Shown piece after piece: positions 58,051-64,000 of a stretch of 64,000 nucleotides of DNA (positions within the stretch are counted from its first letter, which is position 1; every line of letters starts with the position of its first letter). The stretch is from Pseudomonadota bacterium (GTDB lineage Bacteria; Pseudomonadota; Alphaproteobacteria; Rhizobiales; Beijerinckiaceae), in the NCBI GenBank assembly GCA_021780435.1, contig JAJXYV010000200.1:35192-99191 (forward strand), written 5' to 3'. Made by a program: the position numbers and the translations under genes. The notes beneath the pieces were generated by a model. The model saw only the letters and a list, made by a program, of their open reading frames with translations. It ran no database searches and was not told the origin of the DNA.

Positions 58051-59172
58051 ATGCCGAATGCCAGCATGTCCGATAACGATGCGTTGGAGGGCCCTTACGC
58101 AAATTACTGGGCCGCGTCGACGCAGCGCGAAAATCTTGTCAACCGCATCGAGCGGGCGAAGTCGGCGTATAGCGTCAGGCGCGTCGATCTTTCGGACGTG
58201 TCGGCTTTGGTGACCGATGACCGCCCTTCGGCGGGCGATCTTGTGCTGGCGCGGGTCACCCGCCTCGGCCAGCATCAGCATCTGGAGCTGGGCAACGGTC
58301 GACGCTGCAGATTGTGGAAGGGCGACGAAATCATAGTGGCCTATGGGGCGCGCTACGCACCCGATCAGTTTGAAGGCGTGGTGCCTGAGGACCTTTCCGC
58401 ATGTCACCTTGTCGCCGGGGGCGGAATTGCGGCGCGCGCGATCAGCCGTCATGGAAGCGTCAAGCCAGCGACCGATATCGAACCCGTTGGGCTGCTGGCG
58501 AATTCCAAGGGCGTGATCAACGTCAGGTCCGGTTCGCTCGGCCCGGCGCCGAAACTGCGGCCGCATCTGACCTTTGCTGTCGTCGGCTCCAGCATGAACG
58601 CCGGCAAGACGACCACGGCCGCGAACCTGATCGTCGGCCTGCGCCGCCTCGGCCATCGGGTCGGCGCGGCGAAGATCACCGGCACCGGCGCTGGAGGAGA
58701 CCGGTGGCTTCTGACCGACGCAGGCGCCTCCCCCGTACTGGATTTTACCGACGCCGGCTATGCAACGACTGCGGGGCTTTCGGCTGAAAAGCTCGAGCAC
58801 ATACTGACGCTCCTGACCGCTCATGCGGCATCGAGGGGCGTTCATTGCCTGGTGCTGGAGATAGCCGACGGTTTGCTGCAGAGGGAGACGGCCATGCTTG
58901 TCGAGTCGCATCGATTCGCCAAGATCGTTGACGCTGTGCTGTTCGCCGCTTCGAGCCCGATGGGCGCTATCGCGGGCGTCGACTGGCTGCAGCGGCGCAA
59001 GCTGACAGTCGCCGCCGTCAGCGGCGTGCTGACCGCATCGCCGCTGGCGATGCGGGAAGCGGCTGGCGAACTCACGGTGCCAGTGCACACCATCGAAGAA
59101 CTGGCGACAGCGGACGTGGTCAGCAGCCTGTCTCCGCTGATCAAACATCTGCCGGGCCAGTTGGTCAGATGA
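58051..59172 (+). CDS. Uncharacterised P-loop NTPase (DUF1611-like)
   Basis: LTFAVVGSSMNAGKTTTAANLIVGLRRLGHRVGAAKITGTGAGGDRWLLTDAGASPVLDFTDAGYATTAGL. Confidence 0.65.
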   Translation: MPNASMSDNDALEGPYANYWAASTQRENLVNRIERAKSAYSVRRVDLSDVSALVTDDRPSAGDLVLARVTRLGQHQHLELGNGRRCRLWKGDEIIVAYGARYAPDQFEGVVPEDLSACHLVAGGGIAARAISRHGSVKPATDIEPVGLLANSKGVINVRSGSLGPAPKLRPHLTFAVVGSSMNAGKTTTAANLIVGLRRLGHRVGAAKITGTGAGGDRWLLTDAGASPVLDFTDAGYATTAGLSAEKLEHILTLLTAHAASRGVHCLVLEIADGLLQRETAMLVESHRFAKIVDAVLFAASSPMGAIAGVDWLQRRKLTVAAVSGVLTASPLAMREAAGELTVPVHTIEELATADVVSSLSPLIKHLPGQLVR

Positions 59173-59987
59173 TTAGCGAAAATCGTTGGCCGCCAGCGTT
59201 TGAGGGCGATGAGCCGCTCAACCTTGGAGGAAACTTGCCTTGTCTCCTTGGCGTTCCCAAGGAGCCGGGCAAGGCCAGGGGCATAGCCGTGGCCGTGCAT
59301 GGAATCAGTCGGAACGCGCATGAGCACTTCTGCGCATTCGCGCCACTCGCGAACGCCACGAACTGGATATTGCTGGCGCCTTTGTTCGATGCGGGATCCT
59401 TTCCCGATTATCAGCGCCTGGGCAGGCCTGGCAAAGGGGAGCGCGCGGACTTGGCGCTGATCGTGGCGCTCTCGAATCTGCGCGGGCGACTGGATCTGCC
59501 GCAGCGCCCCGTCTATCTGTTCGGCCACTCGGGCGGCGCCCAGTTCGTCCACCGGTTTGCCATGACGCATCCAGGCCACGTAGCGCGGTACGCGATCAGT
59601 GCGCCCGGCTGGTACACATTCCCGGACGATACGCTCGACTATCCCTATGGGTTGGCGCGCCCGCCGACTTCGTTCGGAGCGTTGCGGCCCGCCGACTTCC
59701 TGAAGATTCCGGGAATCGTTTTCGTCGGCAGCGGCGATTGTCGAGATGGTCGCACGTTGCGGCGCGACGCTGTCGTTGACGCGCATCAGGGCGACCATCG
59801 GCAGGAGCGCGCAATGCGCTGGACCGGCGCCATGAACGCAAGGGCTCGGGCGATGGGGTTGGTCGAACCGTTGCGGCTGAAGCAACTGGAGGACGCCGCC
59901 CACAGCTTCAGCGGTTTGGTCCGCCGTGGCCGGCTGCATGAGCACGTATGGAAATTCCTGACTGTTTCCGGGGAGGCAGTGGCGTGA
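59169..59987 (+). CDS. Alpha/beta hydrolase-like protein
   Basis: GIAVAVHGISRNAHEHFCAFAPLA...YLFGHSGGAQFVHRFAMTHPGHV. Confidence 0.75.
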   Translation: MISENRWPPAFEGDEPLNLGGNLPCLLGVPKEPGKARGIAVAVHGISRNAHEHFCAFAPLANATNWILLAPLFDAGSFPDYQRLGRPGKGERADLALIVALSNLRGRLDLPQRPVYLFGHSGGAQFVHRFAMTHPGHVARYAISAPGWYTFPDDTLDYPYGLARPPTSFGALRPADFLKIPGIVFVGSGDCRDGRTLRRDAVVDAHQGDHRQERAMRWTGAMNARARAMGLVEPLRLKQLEDAAHSFSGLVRRGRLHEHVWKFLTVSGEAVA

Positions 59988-61279
59988 CGCGCGAACCTGC
60001 CGGCGGCGATCGGGCGACGGCTTCATTGCCGCTTTTTGCGCGCCTTCTGAATGCGGCGAGATTTTCGCGCAGCATCGCGCAGGGCGTCCTGGCCGCGGAT
60101 TTCGTTCTGTATCTTCGCTCCCTTCATTGGTCTGGAGGCGAGATCGGCGCGGTGCTGGCGATGTCGCTCGTCTTTTCGGTTTTTTTGACCGTGGCGGCGG
60201 GAATACCCAGCGACCGCTACGGCCGCAAACCCTTCGTTCTCGCTTACGACGGCCTGTACGTGCTGGCGTGTTTGGCCGCAATCGTCAGCAAATCGCATGG
60301 GGTGCTCGCGGCCGCCGCGATCGTCGGAGGGTTCGGCCGCGGCGCCAACGGGGTCGCCGGGCCATTTGGCGACATCGAAAAAGCCTGGATCACGCAGAGC
60401 CCAAATGCGAGGACGTGGTCGCACGCGCTTAATCTGAACTCGACTTTGGGCTTCCTTGGGATGGCGCTTGGTTGCGCTTCAGCCGCTCTGCCAGGGCTCT
60501 TTCCGAGAGACGCGGGCGGAGGTCTCGATTACCAGCTTGTTTTCCCCATTGCGCTGACCGCGGCGATGGTCAGTTTCTGTTGCCTGGCGATTGCCGAGGA
60601 CCGGCATGCCGAAATCGTCGACGCCGTCCCTGGTCGAAACGAACCGGAAATGCGGCGCCTCGAAAACCGGAATCTGCGGAGGCTCAGTTCGGTCAACATG
60701 CTCAACGGCATGGGCATCGGGCTCGTCGGGCCGCTGACGTCATACTGGTTCGCGGCCAAATTCGGCGTCGGGCCCAAGCATATCGGACCGATGATGGCGG
60801 CCGGGTTTCTGCTTGCGGCGTTCTCGGCGCACATATCCGCAGCGTTCACCGTGAGATTTGGACTGATCCCCGTTATCGTCGGTCAGCGTGGCGCGGCCGT
60901 CCTTGCCCTGCTCGCTTTGCCTTTCACTTCAAGCCTGGGCGCCGCGACCACGATGTATCTCCTGTTCAATACGCTGAACCGGGCGAGCAATGGGCCGCGG
61001 GCGACGATGACCGCCGCTCTCGTGCGCAACAGGCGTCGCGGCCTCGCGGGAACGATTTCCTCGGTTTCGCGGCAGATCCCGCAGTCGCTCGGCCCGGTGC
61101 TGGCGGGGCTCATGTACGACGCCGGGCTATTTGCGACGCCCTTCCTGGCTGCAGCCGCGTTCCATGCCGGCTACCTGTACCTTTACTACCGGCATTTCGG
61201 GGAGCATGACCCATTGCGCACGGAAGCGAAGTCGGCGACGCCGTGGAATCCTGAACCCGCATATGATCCAAAGAATTAG
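59984..61279 (+). CDS. MFS transporter, GTG start
   Basis: 12-TM-type pattern; AAGIPSDRYGRKPFVLAYDGLYVLACL MFS motif A. Confidence 0.85.
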   Translation: MTREPAGGDRATASLPLFARLLNAARFSRSIAQGVLAADFVLYLRSLHWSGGEIGAVLAMSLVFSVFLTVAAGIPSDRYGRKPFVLAYDGLYVLACLAAIVSKSHGVLAAAAIVGGFGRGANGVAGPFGDIEKAWITQSPNARTWSHALNLNSTLGFLGMALGCASAALPGLFPRDAGGGLDYQLVFPIALTAAMVSFCCLAIAEDRHAEIVDAVPGRNEPEMRRLENRNLRRLSSVNMLNGMGIGLVGPLTSYWFAAKFGVGPKHIGPMMAAGFLLAAFSAHISAAFTVRFGLIPVIVGQRGAAVLALLALPFTSSLGAATTMYLLFNTLNRASNGPRATMTAALVRNRRRGLAGTISSVSRQIPQSLGPVLAGLMYDAGLFATPFLAAAAFHAGYLYLYYRHFGEHDPLRTEAKSATPWNPEPAYDPKN

Positions 61280-61357
61280 GCTCCGGCAGTCGGGCGCCGC
61301 CCGTCTGACCATCAGCGCGAAAAATATTGCCGCAATCGTTGGCAAGCGCCTATATAA

Positions 61358-62047
61358 TTGGCTCTCCGGTTCACGGATTGGGAGGGCGCAATTCGCATTC
61401 TTTTTGTGGAAGACGACGACGAACTTGCCGCACGGGTATCGAACCACTTGCAGGAAGCGGGGTTCGTCGTGGATCGGGCGGCAGATGGAGACGTCGGCTG
61501 GTACATGGGTGATTCCGGAGCATATGACGCAGCGGTCCTCGATCTTGGCCTCCCCAGGTTGCCCGGCCTGGACGTCCTCAAACGATGGCGCACGGCGGGG
61601 AAGGAGCTTCTGGTGCTGGTGCTGAGCGCTCGCGCCGCGTGGAGCGAGCGGGTTGACGTGCTGAACGCCGGCGCCGACGATTATGTCACCAAACCGTTTC
61701 ACCCGCCGGAACTTGTCGCCCGCCTGCGTGCGCTCTTGCGACGCGGGAGCCGGAAAACGGAGGCCTTCTGCTCGGAAGGGGACGTCGTCCTCGACGTTGG
61801 GGCCGGCCTCGTCACGGTCCGCGGGGTCCCGGTCGAGATGACGGCCCGCGAACTGCAGATATTGACCTATTTTATGTACCGTAGTGGTCGCTTGGTATCG
61901 CAAAGCGAGCTGATCGAGCACGTCTACGCGGAAGATGAATATCGCGATTCGAACACGATCCAGGTTTATGTCGCGCGATTACGCAAGAAACTTGGGCGGG
62001 AAACGATCCGCACTGTCCGCGGGATGGGGTACAGGTTCGGTAAGTGA
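61358..62047 (+). CDS. OmpR-family response regulator (non-ATG start)
   Basis: IRILFVEDDDELAARVSNHLQEAGFVVDRA...AAVLDLGLPRLPGLDVLKRWR; VYVARLRKKLGRETIRTVRGMGYRFGK. Confidence 0.93.
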   Translation: MALRFTDWEGAIRILFVEDDDELAARVSNHLQEAGFVVDRAADGDVGWYMGDSGAYDAAVLDLGLPRLPGLDVLKRWRTAGKELLVLVLSARAAWSERVDVLNAGADDYVTKPFHPPELVARLRALLRRGSRKTEAFCSEGDVVLDVGAGLVTVRGVPVEMTARELQILTYFMYRSGRLVSQSELIEHVYAEDEYRDSNTIQVYVARLRKKLGRETIRTVRGMGYRFGK

Positions 62048-63408
62048 AAAAATATGCTCCGCAGAGTTTCCGTTCGAGGCTTATGCTCGGCGCGATCGTG
62101 TGGGTGAGCGTGGCTCTTTCCCTAGGCTATCTCGCGCTTTCGACTCTCTTGCGGCAGGAAGCTGATTTCATTTTCCGCGGAGAGTTGCAAGAGCATCTTC
62201 TGGAACTCGCTGGAATTGTCGGCAGCGAAGGACCCACGGGCGTCGTTCTGCTTCAACCTCTGAGCGACGCCCGGTTTTTAAGCGAGAATTCCGGATATTA
62301 TTACCAGGCCGAGCGTTCGGACGGCGCGCTACTGCGCTCGCCCTCGCTCGGCGGCGCAAGACTTGCTTTCAAAAATGACCCGTTGCCTGAAGGAGCCGAG
62401 CGCGAGTCCACAATTCCGGGTCCCAACGGCGATGTGCTTTTCATTGAACGAAGCGCCCGGCCACCGGGTTCACCTGATTTGCTTCGCATCGGGGTCGGCA
62501 TCGATAAGAGCAATGTGGACTATGTCGCATCGAACTTCGACCGTATCATCGGCCAAGCCCTTTTCGTCGTGGGCGGCGGGCTCCTCCTCGCTGTTTTGGC
62601 GCAATTGCAGTATGGTTTCCGTTTTGTTGGTCGCCTGCGAAAATCGCTGGCGCAGGTCCGCGCCGGCGAAGCCAGCCGTCTTCCGGAAAGTGTGCCGACG
62701 GAACTGACGCCGTTAGTTCGAGATTTCAATGCGCTGATCGAAGCCAATGAAGAAATTGTTCGCCGCGCCCGGTTGGAGGCAGGCAATTTGGCCCATGTCC
62801 TGAAGACCCCGCTGGCTATCCTGATGGATGAGGCCATGCGGCTCGATTCCACAGGACATCGCAGCGAGGGGCAGAGGGTTTCCCTGCAATGCGAGAGGAT
62901 GCGGCGGGCGATCAATTATCAATTTGCCCGGGTTCGCGCCGCAGTTTATCCGCGCGGACGCCGCGCTGCGACGTCAATCGGTCCAGTGATCCGTTCAGAT
63001 GTTTCGGCATTGTCGCGGCTCTATGCATCGCGGAATTTATCCTTCGAGATTCAGGAATCTGCCTTGGAGGCGGTTATTTCCTGCGAGGCCGAGGATTTCG
63101 AGGAGATGTTCGCCAATCTCGTTGACAATGCCGCCAAGTGGGCTGTCCGCCTCATTCGGATCAGCGCGACAATGGACAAGAAATCGCTTTGTCTGCGGGT
63201 GGAAGATGACGGGCCGGGCATGCCGAAAGAGGTGCGGGATCGGGTCTTTGATGTAGGGGAGCGACTCGATGAACGCATCGAGGGCTGCGGCTTGGGCCTG
63301 GCGATCGTGCGCGACCTCTCCACCCTTTATGGGGGTAAGGCCTGGATTGAGGACTCGCCGCTCGGCGGCGCGGCGGCTTGTCTCGAGCTTCCCCTGGTTC
63401 AGCGATAG
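62044..63408 (+). CDS. Sensor histidine kinase
   Basis: LEAGNLAHVLKTPLAILMDEAMRL; NLVDNAAKWA; EDDGPGMPKEVRDRVFDVGERLDERIEGCGLGLAIVRDL. Confidence 0.93.
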   Translation: MKKYAPQSFRSRLMLGAIVWVSVALSLGYLALSTLLRQEADFIFRGELQEHLLELAGIVGSEGPTGVVLLQPLSDARFLSENSGYYYQAERSDGALLRSPSLGGARLAFKNDPLPEGAERESTIPGPNGDVLFIERSARPPGSPDLLRIGVGIDKSNVDYVASNFDRIIGQALFVVGGGLLLAVLAQLQYGFRFVGRLRKSLAQVRAGEASRLPESVPTELTPLVRDFNALIEANEEIVRRARLEAGNLAHVLKTPLAILMDEAMRLDSTGHRSEGQRVSLQCERMRRAINYQFARVRAAVYPRGRRAATSIGPVIRSDVSALSRLYASRNLSFEIQESALEAVISCEAEDFEEMFANLVDNAAKWAVRLIRISATMDKKSLCLRVEDDGPGMPKEVRDRVFDVGERLDERIEGCGLGLAIVRDLSTLYGGKAWIEDSPLGGAAACLELPLVQR

Positions 63409-63876
63409 CGATTTGCCGCCAGGGATCTCATCCTGAATGGCGCGACAAGGATGCGTCAATTTCCACCCAGACGGGCTCAGGCTGAACCATCGAGTTCTTT
63501 GATCGTCCTTGGCTCAATTGCGCCCTGACGCCGCACCCCGGTCACACTCCTGAACCCGCCATTCGTCCGAAGACCGGATTCCGCCCGACTGGGACCAACG
63601 CAGCACTTTAGACGCGGCAGGTTTCACGCCTCGTCCGTCCCGGCGCGCGACCACAACACCGATCCGCCAGGACGACGTCGTCTCGCGCCGCTCCGCCCGC
63701 CCGGCGAAACTCAAGCGCGAACTCTCGCAGGGAAAGGCCGCCACAGAAGAGGAGGCAGCCCCCTCCTGGCGCAACGGCTTTAGGCGCGCTATCGGCGGCG
63801 GTAAGACCTGCTCTATGGTCGCCACACATTTCCGAACCCGGAAACACAAAAACGAATAAAGAATTGATTTTGTTGG

Positions 63877-63949
63877 CGCGCCCAAGGGGAATCGAACCCC
63901 TGTTTTCGCCGTGAAAGGGCGACGTCCTAGACCGCTAGACGATGGGCGC
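63877..63949 (-). tRNA. tRNA-Glu (anticodon TTC)
   Basis: GCGCCCATCGTCTAGCGGTCTAGGACGTCGCCCTTTCACGGCGAAAACAGGGGTTCGATTCCCCTTGGGCGC, full cloverleaf. Confidence 0.95.
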
Positions 63950-64000
63950 GGGCGCGAAGCAGCAGGGCTGTTCGCGAAGTGGGGCGACGTATAAACGCGC

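Noticed and set aside
58842-60281. 479-aa minus-strand ORF
   Set aside because: Antisense to the hydrolase and MFS genes, no domain.
1-64000. CRISPR arrays and rRNA genes
   Set aside because: No regularly spaced 25-40 bp repeats and no rRNA sequence seen on either strand.

Overview
The window has two parts. Positions 1 to about 32.66 kb are most of an integrative and conjugative element (ICE) of the ICEMlSym / trb type. It carries a toprim fragment, DUF2493, DUF736, a QseC/QseM-like pair, a DUF6499/DUF2285 overlapping pair that looks like a programmed-frameshift FseA, an AlpA/RdfS-like excisionase, repA with three iterons, parA, traF, a lytic transglycosylase, a relaxase, traG, trbBCDEJ(K)LFGI, and a LuxR/LuxI pair with a lux-box. 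Cargo is a ModE / MOT1-like / TauE-SafE block. The element ends with an AlpA-like gene and a tyrosine integrase abutting the 3' end of guaA, the probable attachment site. The rest is alphaproteobacterial, probably Hyphomicrobiales, chromosome: guaA, a glycosyltransferase, tgt-holB-tmk-dac-rlpA, holC-pepA, lptF-lptG-lptD-surA-pdxA-rsmA, a sugar transferase and a TrpB2-like gene. A decayed chimeric IS3-family element follows, then a five-gene module (P-loop protein, alpha/beta hydrolase, MFS transporter, OmpR-type regulator, histidine kinase) with 11-bp phased repeats upstream, then tRNA-Glu(TTC). The strongest observations are the UUU_C +1 frameshift site in the fseA-like pair, a two-copy structured leader upstream of the DUF2493 and DUF736 genes, a tyrosine-recombinase core-like site that truncates the toprim gene at the left edge, and the uncharacterised two-component-linked operon at the right. 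Everything is by eye from sequence and the supplied translations; no database search was run.
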